Notes: generated by a model from the sequence alone, not told the origin. DNA of 21,888 nucleotides from an uncultured Prevotella sp. (GCA_900770845.1 CAAGLS010000198.1:1-21888); one strand, 5' to 3'; numbered from the stretch's first letter, positions 1 to 8,464 are shown. A program made the numbers and translations.

Positions 1-137
1 GGCGTGAAGCCGATGTTGCTCAGTGCGTAACCGCCGTTCACTCCTATGGAGAGGTCGTTCCTGTGTTCGCCTATCTGGGCCTTTGCCGTCAGGGCGGTGG
101 CGAGTAAGGTTAGCAGGGCAATATGTCTAATGCTCAT
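1..137 (-). CDS. PorT-like outer-membrane beta-barrel protein, N-terminal fragment
   Basis: Only the first 45 codons are inside the window; the gene runs off the left edge. The fragment starts MSIRHIALLTLLATALTAKA, a signal peptide with a hydrophobic core and an AKA-type cleavage site, followed by a stretch of the form QIGEHRNDLSIGVNGGYALS. That pattern (short signal, then a glycine-rich first strand containing GVNGGY) is what I associate with PorT/outer-membrane beta-barrel proteins of Bacteroidales, where PorT is an accessory component of the type IX secretion system. The start lies 13 bases after the stop of the LysM gene, so the two are probably one transcript. The identification rests on a few residues and could be any porin-like protein. 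Confidence 0.5.
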   Translation of the reverse strand, partial: MSIRHIALLTLLATALTAKAQIGEHRNDLSIGVNGGYALSNIGFT

Positions 138-150
138 AGCTTGTGGTTCG

Positions 151-1548
151 TCAATAGTTGATGGCCTCCAACTTGTTGTTGGTCGCATAGTGAATCAGCA
201 TGAAGGCTCCGTTCTGATAGCCCCCGTTGCCCACGCGCTCAAACCGCAGTGGCGTTTGCAGGGGCTTGTAGCTGCTCTCCTTGGCCGTGCCGGAGAATTG
301 CTTGCCCTTGGCGTGGAGTCCGCGGACGAAGAACTCGGCCTGGTCGTAGCCTGTGAGGGCGAAGTGGGGCAAGGCCCACATCATCTCGCCGCGGAACCAC
401 CGGCGGTAGTTCTGCTCAAAGGTGCGGGTGGGGGAGGACAGAGGGTTGTAATAGAACACCGTGGGGATGTAGGTGTCGTATTTGTGGAAATACTCCAAGT
501 ACACATTGGTGTAGAGCAGCCAGTCGGTGTAGCCGAAGAGTGAGACCTGCACGTTGGGATGGTTCACTTTCATGCCGTCGAGCTTGGCCAGACACACGTT
601 GAGTTCCGGCGAGCGGCCCGTGTTAAGGATGACCACATTGGGCTTGGATGCGCTGAAGGCCTTGGCGAAATAGTCTTCCGACGACTTCAGGTTGGTGATG
701 GAATACTGTATGCCGAGTTTCTCCAACTGCTTGCGGAGTCCAAACGTGAAGCCACCCTTCTTGGATGTGGTGTCGTTGCAGTCGACAAACACGGGGTGGT
801 AGCCCTGGAAGCGCTGCAGGAAGACCGATATGGACTGGCTGTTGATTCTGTCTTGGTTCTGATACACTTGGAAGAGGTTGGGGTTGGTGGCCACCTCGTT
901 GCCGTTGATGGAGAAGGGAATGACCAGCTTGATGCCGTTGTTGCGGCAGAAGTGGGACAGATAGCCCACCTGTGAGGTGTAGAGCGGGCCGAAGATGATG
1001 TCGCGGTCCTTGGCCTTGGCCTCTAAGAGCGTCTGCCGGATGTCAGCGTCGATGGGCACGTTCCAAGCGGCGATGTCGGTGGAGATGCCCTCCTGCCGGA
1101 GCTGGTCGCAGGCCAAGAGGATGCCACGATAGTATTCCACCATGCGCCGGCCGTCGCCGTCGACATCGTGCAGGGGCAGCATCACACCTATCTTCACCAC
1201 TGGCTCCTGCTTGGCAGTGGCCGAGACAGAGGCAGATGGGGTTCCGGCGGTCTTGGCCGGCTGGGCCTTTGGGGCATTGGAGGCCTGCTTGGCGTTGGGG
1301 TTGGGAAAATCCTTGGTGTAGGGAATGAAGATGTAGTCGTCCTTCTTCAGCTGGTAGCCTTCCTTCTTCATTTCCGGGTTGGCCTCCATGAGCTCCGGTA
1401 TGGATATTGAGTATTTGTTGGCTATTCCGAATATCGTGTCCTTTTTCTTGGCCTTGTAGATGTCACGCCATTGGGTGGTCTGAGCTGCGATGCCCATACA
1501 GAAAACGGCAAGGAAAAACAACACCAAATGTCTCTTAAAACTCTTCAT
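151..1548 (-). CDS. Secreted LysM domain protein with type I periplasmic-binding fold
   Basis: This 465-residue protein begins with a signal peptide (residues 1-22, ending GIAAQ). A LysM peptidoglycan-binding domain follows at about residues 28-76: it starts with a lysine-rich stretch, contains DTIFGIANKYSISIPELMEANP, split here as DTIFGIANKYS and ELMEANP, and ends at DDYIFIP. After a low-complexity Ala/Pro/Lys linker (about 85-115), the rest (from VVKIGVMLPLHD to the C-terminus) resembles type I periplasmic-binding proteins, with IIFGPLYTSQV and LVIPFSING like the ligand-cleft loops of the branched-chain amino-acid receptor family. The combination recalls cell-wall-anchored sensors or LpoA-like envelope proteins. 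Ligand and role are unknown. It is followed closely by the PorT-like gene. I am sure of LysM and fairly sure of the binding fold. Confidence 0.8.
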   Translation of the reverse strand: MKSFKRHLVLFFLAVFCMGIAAQTTQWRDIYKAKKKDTIFGIANKYSISIPELMEANPEMKKEGYQLKKDDYIFIPYTKDFPNPNAKQASNAPKAQPAKTAGTPSASVSATAKQEPVVKIGVMLPLHDVDGDGRRMVEYYRGILLACDQLRQEGISTDIAAWNVPIDADIRQTLLEAKAKDRDIIFGPLYTSQVGYLSHFCRNNGIKLVIPFSINGNEVATNPNLFQVYQNQDRINSQSISVFLQRFQGYHPVFVDCNDTTSKKGGFTFGLRKQLEKLGIQYSITNLKSSEDYFAKAFSASKPNVVILNTGRSPELNVCLAKLDGMKVNHPNVQVSLFGYTDWLLYTNVYLEYFHKYDTYIPTVFYYNPLSSPTRTFEQNYRRWFRGEMMWALPHFALTGYDQAEFFVRGLHAKGKQFSGTAKESSYKPLQTPLRFERVGNGGYQNGAFMLIHYATNNKLEAINY

Positions 1549-1573
1549 TTCACTTTTCGTTTATATCCATCTG

Positions 1574-1581
1574 CAAAAATA
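1574..1581 (-). promoter_or_regulatory. Candidate -7 element for the LysM gene
   Basis: On the minus strand this reads TATTTTTG, matching the Bacteroidota TAnnTTTG -7 element, 25 bases before the LysM start. I do not see a TTTG-type -33 element at the usual spacing; the nearest upstream TTG leaves only 11 bases. It is therefore a weak call based on one box. Confidence 0.35.
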
Positions 1582-1624
1582 CAAAAAAATATCAAGAGGG
1601 AATGATTTATACCTTCTTTTTTAT

Positions 1625-1632
1625 TAACTTTG
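1625..1632 (+). promoter_or_regulatory. Candidate -7 element for the 1658 gene
   Basis: TAACTTTG matches TAnnTTTG and lies 25 bases before the start of the gliding-motility-domain gene. The -33 position 20 bases upstream holds only ATG rather than TTG. The 109-base gap between the divergent genes therefore has one such box facing each way. Confidence 0.45.
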
Positions 1633-1657
1633 CATCCTACATTATGATGAATAACGA

Positions 1658-2380
1658 ATGAAATCAAGACTTATTACATTTCTCGGCCTGTTGTTGGTGG
1701 CCTTCTCTGTGTCGGCGCAGAACACAGTGCCGCTGATTGAGCCACAGGGCACTTTCACCGACGACAACGGCGACGAGCAGACCTCAACGTCGATTTCGGG
1801 AAACGCTCCCTTGGCGGTGCACTTTGCCGTCAACGCCACCCAGACCGACGGCTGGGACGCCAACTATGAGTGGCGGTTCTATAAGGACAGCAGGGAGAAC
1901 CAACCCTATATGGTGCGCTACGAGGAAGAGACCGACTACACCTTCAACGACGCGGGAACCCACTTGGTGGTGTGCTACGCCACCTTCGTGCAGGGCAACG
2001 ACACTGTGGCCTATACCGACGAATACTGGAACGAGACGGGACCCATCACCGTGACCATCTCGGAAAGCCGGCTTGAGATGCCCAACGCTTTCTCGCCCAA
2101 CGGCGACGGAATCAACGATGTCTACAAAGCCAAAAAGGGATGGCAGAGCATCACCGAGTTTCATGCCTACATCTTCAACCGCTGGGGGCAGAAACTCTAC
2201 GAATGGAGCGACCCCGACGGCGGATGGGACGGCACCTACAAGGGAAAGGATGTGAAGCAGGGTGTCTACTTCTGTCTGGTGAAAGCCAAGGGGGCCGACG
2301 GCCGCAACTACAATATCAAGACCGACGTGAACCTGCTGCGCGGCTACACCGAGTCGAGTGGGGCCAGCGCCACGGAATAA
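1658..2380 (+). CDS. Secreted protein with gliding motility-associated (T9SS type B) C-terminal domain
   Basis: This 240-residue protein starts with a signal peptide (about residues 1-21, ending SVSAQ). The middle (about 40-130) looks like a PKD/immunoglobulin-type domain: it contains GNAPLAVHFAVNAT, a Y-E-W-R-F strand and HLVVCYATF. The C-terminal region (about 140-235) is the gliding motility-associated C-terminal domain (CHU_C family): PNAFSPNGDGINDVY, then FHAYIFNRWGQKLYEW, then GWDGTYKGK and GVYFCLVKAKGADG. In Bacteroidota this domain marks proteins exported through the outer membrane by the type IX system and kept on the surface. The protein is short for the family, with little room beyond one Ig-like domain, so its effector function is unclear. 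uvrA starts 34 bases downstream with no visible terminator between, so read-through is likely. Confidence 0.85.
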   Translation: MKSRLITFLGLLLVAFSVSAQNTVPLIEPQGTFTDDNGDEQTSTSISGNAPLAVHFAVNATQTDGWDANYEWRFYKDSRENQPYMVRYEEETDYTFNDAGTHLVVCYATFVQGNDTVAYTDEYWNETGPITVTISESRLEMPNAFSPNGDGINDVYKAKKGWQSITEFHAYIFNRWGQKLYEWSDPDGGWDGTYKGKDVKQGVYFCLVKAKGADGRNYNIKTDVNLLRGYTESSGASATE

Positions 2381-2414
2381 CGAACCGAAGGTAGGGAGAT
2401 TTTTTCTATAAGGA

Positions 2415-5264
2415 ATGGATAACGAAGCAGGATGGATAGAGGTTGAGGGCGCGAGAGTCCACAACCTGAAAAACATAGATGTAGTGATTCCCCGCAACTC
2501 GCTGACCGTCATCACGGGGCTCTCGGGTTCGGGAAAGTCGTCGCTGGCTTTCGACACGATCTTCGCCGAGGGGCAGCGACGCTATATTGAGACCTTCTCG
2601 GCCTACGCCCGCAACTTCTTGGGCAACATGGAACGGCCCGACGTGGACAAGATTTCCGGTCTGAGTCCCGTCATCAGCATTGAGCAGAAGACCACCAACA
2701 AGAACCCGCGCTCCACTGTGGGCACCACCACGGAGATTTACGACTATCTGCGTCTGCTCTTCGCCCGTGCCGGCACGGCCTACAGCTACCTCACGGGGGA
2801 GAAGATGGTGAAATACACCGAGGAGAAGATTGTCGACATGATAGGCAGCGACTACGCCGGAAAGGCTGTCTACTTCCTGGCCCCACTCGTGAGGCAACGC
2901 AAGGGCCACTACCGTGAGCTCTTCGAGGCACTGCGCCGCAAGGGCTTCCTCTATGCCCGTGTGGACGGTGAGGTCAAGGACATCGTGAGGGGAATGAAGG
3001 TGGACCGCTACAAGAACCACAACATAGAAGTGGTGATAGACAAGCTCAAGGTGGCCGACTCGCGCGAGGCTGCCGGTGAGACACAAGCCGAACGCTTCCG
3101 GCAGTCCATCGCCACGGCCATGCGCCAGGGCGATGGAGCCATGATGGTGCTCGACAAGGCCACTGGCGAGGTGAGAAACTTCTCCAAGCGACTTATGGAC
3201 CCCGTGAGCGGACTCTCCTACGGCGACCCTGCCCCCAACATCTTCTCGTTCAACTCGCCTGAGGGCGCTTGCCCCAAGTGCAAGGGACTGGGCTACATCG
3301 ACCAGATAGACCTGAAGAAGGTGATTCCCGACCCTAAGTTGAGCATCTACCAAGGTGGCATCTCTCCCTTGGGAAAATACAAGAACCAGATGATTTTCTG
3401 GCAGATAGACACCATCTTGCAGCGATACGGCTGCAGCGTGAAGACTCCCATCAAGGACGTTCCCGAGGAGGCTCTCAACGAGGTGCTATATGGCAGCATC
3501 GACACCATAAGAATATCCAAGGACCTGACCAAGACATCAAGCGACTACTTTGTGGAATACGATGGGGTGGTGAAATACTTGGAGTCGGTGATGGACAGCG
3601 AGACGGAACTCAACGGAAAGAAATGGGCCGACCAGTTCCTCACCAAGGCTCCGTGCCCCGAGTGCCACGGCCAAAGACTCAAGCGGGAGTCGCTCTCCTA
3701 CAAAGTCGACGGCAAGAACATCTCCGAGGTGGCCAACCTCGACATCAGCCAGCTCAAGGTCTGGCTCGACCATATCGAGGAGCACCTTGAGCCTCGGCAG
3801 AAAAAAATAGCCGCCGAGATAGTGAAGGAGTTGAAGTCGCGCGTGGGCTTCCTCCTTGAGGTGGGACTCGACTATCTTTGCCTCAACCGTCAGTCGGCCA
3901 CCCTCTCGGGCGGAGAGAGCCAGCGCATCCGTCTGGCCACGCAGATTGGCAGCCAGCTCGTCAACGTGCTTTACATCCTCGACGAGCCCAGCATCGGACT
4001 CCACCAGCGCGACAACGAGCGCCTCATCGGCTCGCTCAAGGAGCTGCGCGACTTGGGCAACACGGTGATCGTGGTGGAACACGACGAGGACATGATGCGC
4101 GCCGCCGACTGGATTATCGACATTGGTCCCAAGGCTGGGCGCAAAGGCGGCAATGTGGTGTTCCAAGGCACGCCGGAAGAAATGCTGAAGTCGCACACGC
4201 TCACCGCCCGCTATCTCAACGGGGAGGAGAAAATCGAGATTCCTGCGAAAAGGCGCAAGGGAAAGAAGAGCATAACGCTGCGCGGCTGCACGGGCAACAA
4301 CCTGAAGAATGTTGACGTGGCTTTCCCCTTGGGCACGCTCATCGTCGTCACCGGCGTGTCGGGGTCGGGAAAGTCGACGCTTGTCAACGAGACGCTCCAG
4401 CCCATCCTGTCGCAACACTTCTACCGCTCGCTCAAGAAGCCCATGCCATACGGCGGTATCGACGGCATTGAGTATATAGACAAGGTGGTGAATGTGGACC
4501 AAAGCCCTATTGGGCGCACACCGCGCTCCAATCCTGCCACCTACACGGGCGTGTTCTCCGACATCCGCTCGCTCTTCGTCAACCTGCCCGAGGCCAAGAT
4601 TCGTGGCTACAAGCCCGGCCGCTTCTCGTTCAACGTGAAGGGTGGACGCTGCGAGGCCTGCGGGGGCAACGGCTACAAGACCATAGCCATGAACTTCCTG
4701 CCCGATGTGATGGTGCCTTGCGAAGTGTGCCACGGCAAACGCTACAACCGCGAGACCCTTGAGGTGAAGTTCAAGGGCAAGAGCATCGCCGATGTTCTCG
4801 ACATGACCATCAACCAGGCGGTGGAGTTCTTTGAGAACGTGCCGTCCATCCTGCCTAAAATCAAGACACTGCAGGAAGTGGGATTGGGTTACATCAAGTT
4901 GGGACAGAGCTCTACGACCCTTTCCGGCGGTGAGAGCCAGCGGGTGAAGCTGGCCACGGAGCTTGCCAAACGGGATACAGGGAAGACCCTCTACATCCTC
5001 GACGAGCCGACGACGGGTCTTCATTTTGAGGACATCCGCGTGTTGATGGGTGTGTTGGAGCGGTTGGTAGACAAGGGCAACACCGTCATCGTCATCGAAC
5101 ACAACTTGGATGTAATCAAGTTGGCCGACTACATCATCGACATGGGGCCGGAGGGAGGCCGTGGTGGCGGCACTGTGGTGCAGACCGGCACTCCCGAGAA
5201 AATTGTAGAGAAAGGCGTGGGCTACACGGCGCGCTTCCTGAAGTCGATGCTTCCCCCGCTTTAA
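2415..5264 (+). CDS. uvrA: UvrABC excinuclease ATPase subunit A
   Basis: UvrA is the damage-sensing ATPase of nucleotide excision repair; it loads UvrB at bulky lesions. The 949-residue length fits the family (about 940). Both ABC modules are complete: Walker A GLSGSGKS at residues 35-42, ABC signature LSGGESQRIRLA near 497, Walker B with LDEP at 522-525; then Walker A GVSGSGKS at 647-654, signature LSGGESQRVKLA near 836 and LDEPTTG at 862-868. Zinc-binding cysteine pairs are at C286/C289 with C414/C417, and C746/C749 with C769/C772. The start is fixed by an in-frame TAA at 2409-2411, so 2415 is the first possible ATG; AGGA abuts it directly. No promoter box is seen in the 34-base gap, so it may be transcribed with the preceding surface-protein gene. 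Confidence 0.98.
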   Translation: MDNEAGWIEVEGARVHNLKNIDVVIPRNSLTVITGLSGSGKSSLAFDTIFAEGQRRYIETFSAYARNFLGNMERPDVDKISGLSPVISIEQKTTNKNPRSTVGTTTEIYDYLRLLFARAGTAYSYLTGEKMVKYTEEKIVDMIGSDYAGKAVYFLAPLVRQRKGHYRELFEALRRKGFLYARVDGEVKDIVRGMKVDRYKNHNIEVVIDKLKVADSREAAGETQAERFRQSIATAMRQGDGAMMVLDKATGEVRNFSKRLMDPVSGLSYGDPAPNIFSFNSPEGACPKCKGLGYIDQIDLKKVIPDPKLSIYQGGISPLGKYKNQMIFWQIDTILQRYGCSVKTPIKDVPEEALNEVLYGSIDTIRISKDLTKTSSDYFVEYDGVVKYLESVMDSETELNGKKWADQFLTKAPCPECHGQRLKRESLSYKVDGKNISEVANLDISQLKVWLDHIEEHLEPRQKKIAAEIVKELKSRVGFLLEVGLDYLCLNRQSATLSGGESQRIRLATQIGSQLVNVLYILDEPSIGLHQRDNERLIGSLKELRDLGNTVIVVEHDEDMMRAADWIIDIGPKAGRKGGNVVFQGTPEEMLKSHTLTARYLNGEEKIEIPAKRRKGKKSITLRGCTGNNLKNVDVAFPLGTLIVVTGVSGSGKSTLVNETLQPILSQHFYRSLKKPMPYGGIDGIEYIDKVVNVDQSPIGRTPRSNPATYTGVFSDIRSLFVNLPEAKIRGYKPGRFSFNVKGGRCEACGGNGYKTIAMNFLPDVMVPCEVCHGKRYNRETLEVKFKGKSIADVLDMTINQAVEFFENVPSILPKIKTLQEVGLGYIKLGQSSTTLSGGESQRVKLATELAKRDTGKTLYILDEPTTGLHFEDIRVLMGVLERLVDKGNTVIVIEHNLDVIKLADYIIDMGPEGGRGGGTVVQTGTPEKIVEKGVGYTARFLKSMLPPL

Positions 5265-5272
5265 CCCATCAA

Positions 5273-5302
5273 CGGCTACCCTTCAGCACGGAACGGTAGC
5301 CG
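5273..5302 (+). terminator. Candidate terminator after uvrA
   Basis: CGGCTACC (5273-5280) pairs perfectly with GGTAGCCG (5295-5302) around a 14-base loop, 9 bases after the uvrA stop. The downstream sequence is T-rich but interrupted (CTGTTGTCTTTGTGG), so this is a moderate call. Confidence 0.5.
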
Positions 5303-5426
5303 CTGTTGTCTTTGTGGTTTTCTATGCCTTCCTACAGTTGGCAGCTCAAAGTTTCTTGTATGATTTGGCGTTTGCGCTTTTCTGTATGGTTCTATAAATG
5401 CTATGAAAACGGCTGATGTTCAATGA

Positions 5427-5461
5427 AAAGGCTGGACTCCCTCAAGAGGAATCCAGCCTTT
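5427..5461 (-). terminator. Terminator of the four-module protein gene (probably bidirectional)
   Basis: AAAGGCTGGA (5427-5436) pairs with TCCAGCCTTT (5452-5461), and the interior can add a TCC/GGA pairing. Read on the minus strand the stem ends in CCTTTTC, about 57 bases after the stop of the 862-residue gene. On the plus strand the stem is also followed by T and A bases, so it may stop residual uvrA transcription too. Confidence 0.7.
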
Positions 5462-5517
5462 ATAATTGTCTTGACGTTCAACGGCCACAGGCCATTGCTC
5501 ATATAGTTGTCGTCGAT

Positions 5518-8106
5518 TTATTTCTTCACCACCTTCTGGCCGTCCTTGATGTAAACTCCCTTGGGCAGAGTGTTCCAATTCTGCTCCATGCGAGTGCCTT
5601 GCAGATTGTAGATGCCCTGCTTGGCGGCCTTCACTTCGGCGTTGGTTGAGACAATGCTTGTGGGGATGGGCTCGATCTTCACCACGCTCTTCACTACCTG
5701 TCCGTCACTGCCAACCACAGCGCCATCGGTGGTGCTGAAGCTTGCTCCCACGGGTTCTGTTATATGGCAGCCCTCAAGGTTGAGGCTCTTCAAGTCGAAG
5801 AGTGATCCGCTTTCCTTGCCTTCTGCTGTAACGGTGGCGTTGCGTACGGTCACAGTTTCTTCTTTTTCTCCGCCGAAGATACCACTGTCGCTTCCGGCCA
5901 CGTTCAAAGTGCAGTCCTCAATGGTGAGATTTGCCTTGTCGAGAGAGATTCCGTTGGCACCTTCCATATTGAGGCTACCTTCACCGCTAATGGTAAGAGG
6001 GCTGCTGGTGTAGATGTTCACGAAGTTGCTCTTCAGCTCGTTTACTCCTGTCACCTTGATGGTCATGTTGTCGATAGCTGCGGTAATGGCAGCGATTATG
6101 CCTTGTGAGGCATCGATGGTGGCGTTGTTGAGGGTGAGCACGTTGGTTTCGGGGTCGTAGCTCACTCCGCCCGTAACACCTTCTATCACGCTAAGGTTGT
6201 CGCGGTTGGCATCGGTCACCTGCTCGCCCATGATGTACAGCTCGTAGGCGTTCACCACCACGGGCTCTATCTTCACGGCCGTCACCACCACAGCTCCATT
6301 AGCATCTACCACTGCGCCTGTTTCCGCATTGAAAGTGGCGCCTGCGGGCTGGGTGATGTTGCAGTCTTCGAGGGAAAGACCATTGATTTCTGCTATAGAA
6401 CCGAGTTCTCCCTCGGCTGTCAACGTAGCGTTGCGAATGAAAAGGTTCTCAATCTCATCGGATGTTCCAGTGATACCCATCATGCCTTTTACGCTCACCG
6501 TAGTGGTGTCGATATTGAGGTTGGCACCGTAAAGGAAGATGCCCATGCTTGTATCTGTGATGTCGAGAGTTCCTTCGCCTCTGATGGTAGCCGATTTGAC
6601 GAAGCCCATTCCATAGCTGCCATGCTTGATAGTGTTGGCACCGACGAGTTCGATGGTCAGGCCTTCAATGGAGGACATAATTCCGGCTGTTTCTTCCTTG
6701 CCTACAATGGTGGCATTGTCCAGCGTCAGGACATTGGTCTCGGGATTGTAGCTGACGTGGCCCGACACACCATCGATAGTGCTGAGGTCGCTAAAGTTGT
6801 CTGCGGTCACCAGCTCGCCGTTGATGGCCAGTGAGGGGCCAGCTCCGGCCTTTATCTTCACAGGGGTCTTCACGACATTGCCCTCCATGTCCACCACAGC
6901 ACCCGTCTCCATATCGAAAGCGGCACCTTCCGGTTGCGTTAGCTGGCAACCCTCAAGGCTGAGTGATGCGATGTCGGTGATGGAGCCGTCCGTTGTTCCC
7001 TCAGCTGTTACGTTGGCGTTGCTGATACGGATGTTTTCTGTTTTCTGGCCTTTTCCAACAATTCCATACGCACCTTTTGCATTGACAGTGCAGTTCTCGA
7101 TGGTGAGGTCGGCGTTGTTGGGATAGAGTGCGCAGGCACCATCGGCGTTGATTGTTAGTGTTCCGTCTCCGCTGATGGTCATGGCCTTTTTGTTCACGAT
7201 ACCGTCTGAGGCTTCCTCGGTGGTCACTTGGTTTTCACCCTCAAGAGAGATAGTGAGATTCTCGATGTCGGAGATGATTGCACGGTTGGCAGACTGAATA
7301 TTTGCGTTGTTGAGCGTGAGCACGTTGGTCTCGGGGTTGTAGCTGATCTGTCCCGTAACGCCCTCAATGCTTGAAAGGTCTCCGCGGTTGTCGTCGGTCA
7401 CCTGTGTGCCGGCCACATAGAGTTCGTATTTGTTGGTCACCTTTGTGGCCTCAATCTTCAATTCCGAGGTCACGGTGTTGCCCTCTGCATCCACAATGGC
7501 TCCGGCCCATTCGTCGAAATAGGCTCCGGCCGGTTGGGTGATGGAGCAGTCCTCCAAAGTGATGTTGCTGAAGTCGCACATAGAACCGTTTTCTCCCTCA
7601 GCTGTAATGTTGGCCTTGCGGATTACGAGTGTCTCAGAGTTGTCGGCCGAGATGCCATAGCTTCCTTTGGCGGAGAGCGTGCAGTTCTCGATGGTTAGGT
7701 TTCCGCCGTGAGCATAGACGGCGCAATTCTGGCTCTGCGTGTTCAGTGTGCCGTTGCCATTGATGGTAAGGGCCTGTTCTCCCTGAATGGCTGCAATGGG
7801 GCCGTCGATGCTCACGCTGTTGGTGCCGGCCACCTCGATGGTGAGTCCGTCGATGGACGACCTGATTCCAATCGCGCTGCTGGAGGTGATGGTGGCGTCC
7901 TGGAGCCTCAGCACCTTGGTCTCGGGATTGTAGCTCACTTGCCCGGTCACACCGTCGATGGAGCTGAGGTCCCCACGGTTGTCATCGGAGACCTGAGTGC
8001 CGGCAACCCACAATTGATACTGCGCCCGCACTGTTGATGGTAGCGCGAACATTGCAAGGAACAGTGCTGCTATCACTGCAAACCTGTTCTTTAGTGATGT
8101 TTTCAT
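5518..8106 (-). CDS. Secreted four-module repeat protein with T9SS type A-like C-terminal tail
   Basis: This 862-residue protein has a signal peptide (residues 1-28, ending TVRA) and four tandem modules starting at residues 30, 227, 424 and 621. Each opens with a strand pattern like YELYVAGTQVTDDN, then a loop and GVTGQ.SYNPETNVLTLNNA. Each continues with alternating beta motifs (LTIENCT, AKGSYGI, NVTAEG, LEGC.ITQP.GA.F) and ends with GAVVD..GNVV plus a VKIE-like strand. I associate the opening pattern with carbohydrate-binding-domain or beta-helix-like surface proteins of gut Bacteroidales, but no ligand or active site can be named. The last 45 residues (GIYNLQGTRM, then LPKGVYIKDGQKVVKK) resemble the type A sorting tail used by the type IX system. 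The gene is monocistronic, convergent with uvrA and divergent from dedA. Confidence 0.8.
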   Translation of the reverse strand: MKTSLKNRFAVIAALFLAMFALPSTVRAQYQLWVAGTQVSDDNRGDLSSIDGVTGQVSYNPETKVLRLQDATITSSSAIGIRSSIDGLTIEVAGTNSVSIDGPIAAIQGEQALTINGNGTLNTQSQNCAVYAHGGNLTIENCTLSAKGSYGISADNSETLVIRKANITAEGENGSMCDFSNITLEDCSITQPAGAYFDEWAGAIVDAEGNTVTSELKIEATKVTNKYELYVAGTQVTDDNRGDLSSIEGVTGQISYNPETNVLTLNNANIQSANRAIISDIENLTISLEGENQVTTEEASDGIVNKKAMTISGDGTLTINADGACALYPNNADLTIENCTVNAKGAYGIVGKGQKTENIRISNANVTAEGTTDGSITDIASLSLEGCQLTQPEGAAFDMETGAVVDMEGNVVKTPVKIKAGAGPSLAINGELVTADNFSDLSTIDGVSGHVSYNPETNVLTLDNATIVGKEETAGIMSSIEGLTIELVGANTIKHGSYGMGFVKSATIRGEGTLDITDTSMGIFLYGANLNIDTTTVSVKGMMGITGTSDEIENLFIRNATLTAEGELGSIAEINGLSLEDCNITQPAGATFNAETGAVVDANGAVVVTAVKIEPVVVNAYELYIMGEQVTDANRDNLSVIEGVTGGVSYDPETNVLTLNNATIDASQGIIAAITAAIDNMTIKVTGVNELKSNFVNIYTSSPLTISGEGSLNMEGANGISLDKANLTIEDCTLNVAGSDSGIFGGEKEETVTVRNATVTAEGKESGSLFDLKSLNLEGCHITEPVGASFSTTDGAVVGSDGQVVKSVVKIEPIPTSIVSTNAEVKAAKQGIYNLQGTRMEQNWNTLPKGVYIKDGQKVVKK
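5656..6246 (-). repeat. Module 4 of four (codons 621-817)
   Basis: It opens with YELYIMGEQVTDANRDN and contains SYDPETNVLTLNNA. It ends immediately before the 45-residue C-terminal sorting-type tail (codons 818-862). Confidence 0.85.
6247..6837 (-). repeat. Module 3 of four (codons 424-620)
   Basis: It opens with PSLAINGELVTADNFSD, the most divergent opening of the four: the aromatic residues of the first strand (Y.LY or Y.LW) are replaced. The SYNPETNVLTLDNA segment is kept. Confidence 0.8.
6838..7428 (-). repeat. Module 2 of four (codons 227-423)
   Basis: It opens with YELYVAGTQVTDDNRGD and contains SYNPETNVLTLNNA. Compared with module 1 it has small insertions and deletions (for instance around KGQKTEN) that cancel out, so the start-to-start distance stays at 197 codons. 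Confidence 0.85.
7429..8019 (-). repeat. Module 1 of four (codons 30-226)
   Basis: It opens with YQLWVAGTQVSDDNRGD and contains SYNPETKVLRLQDA. It is close to module 2 in its first 45 residues, which suggests a fairly recent duplication or gene conversion between them. Confidence 0.85.
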
Positions 8107-8201
8107 AAATACTGGTTTGTGTCGCTTGTGGCGACAAGTTAAAAGTTAGTTAGTGAATTTCTTCGGGCTGCGTCAATACAACCTTGTTCTTGGTTTTGCT
8201 G

Positions 8202-8209
8202 CAAAATTA
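8202..8209 (-). promoter_or_regulatory. Candidate -7 element for the four-module gene
   Basis: The minus strand reads TAATTTTG, matching TAnnTTTG, with a TTG 18 bases upstream, slightly short of the usual 19-21. If used, it gives a leader of nearly 90 bases that includes the hairpin at 8120-8136. Confidence 0.45.
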
Positions 8210-8429
8210 CGCAAAAATGTGCCATAGCAATCCGTTTGTTGTGAAAAAACATTATCATTTTCAGAAATTCGAAACCGAATGTCATACCTTTGGTCGATGC
8301 AGGATTTGTGTGTCTTCGACAGCCCTGATGGACATTAGGAGAATTGTAGAAAATTCTAAAAACAGCCTAAAACTCTATAAATGGGCTTCGCTCTAATACT
8401 TGTTTCAACATTTACACAGAATTTAGCCT

Positions 8430-8437
8430 TAACTTTG
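8430..8437 (+). promoter_or_regulatory. Candidate -7 element for dedA
   Basis: TAACTTTG matches TAnnTTTG and lies 27 bases before the dedA start. No good TTG -33 element is present at 19-21 bases; the call rests on the -7 box and its distance to the gene. Confidence 0.4.
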
Positions 8438-8464
8438 CAGTGAATTATTTTAGAAATGTAGAAA

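Larger units (their letters stand above)
8107..8464. other. Divergent intergenic region, no gene seen
   Basis: This 358-base gap separates the divergent four-module gene and dedA. It is AT-rich and carries -7-like boxes on both strands, plus a small hairpin (TGTCGC 8120-8125 with GCGACA 8131-8136) in the predicted leader of the minus-strand gene. A 70-codon plus-strand frame here has no recognisable features and I treat it as chance. Confidence 0.6.

Noticed and set aside
3537..5102. A long minus-strand frame of 521 codons opposite uvrA.
   Set aside because: It is the antisense shadow of a complete, motif-rich uvrA gene, with no family features of its own.
8184..8396. A 70-codon plus-strand frame in the dedA upstream region.
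   Set aside because: It covers the predicted promoters of both flanking genes and has no recognisable features.
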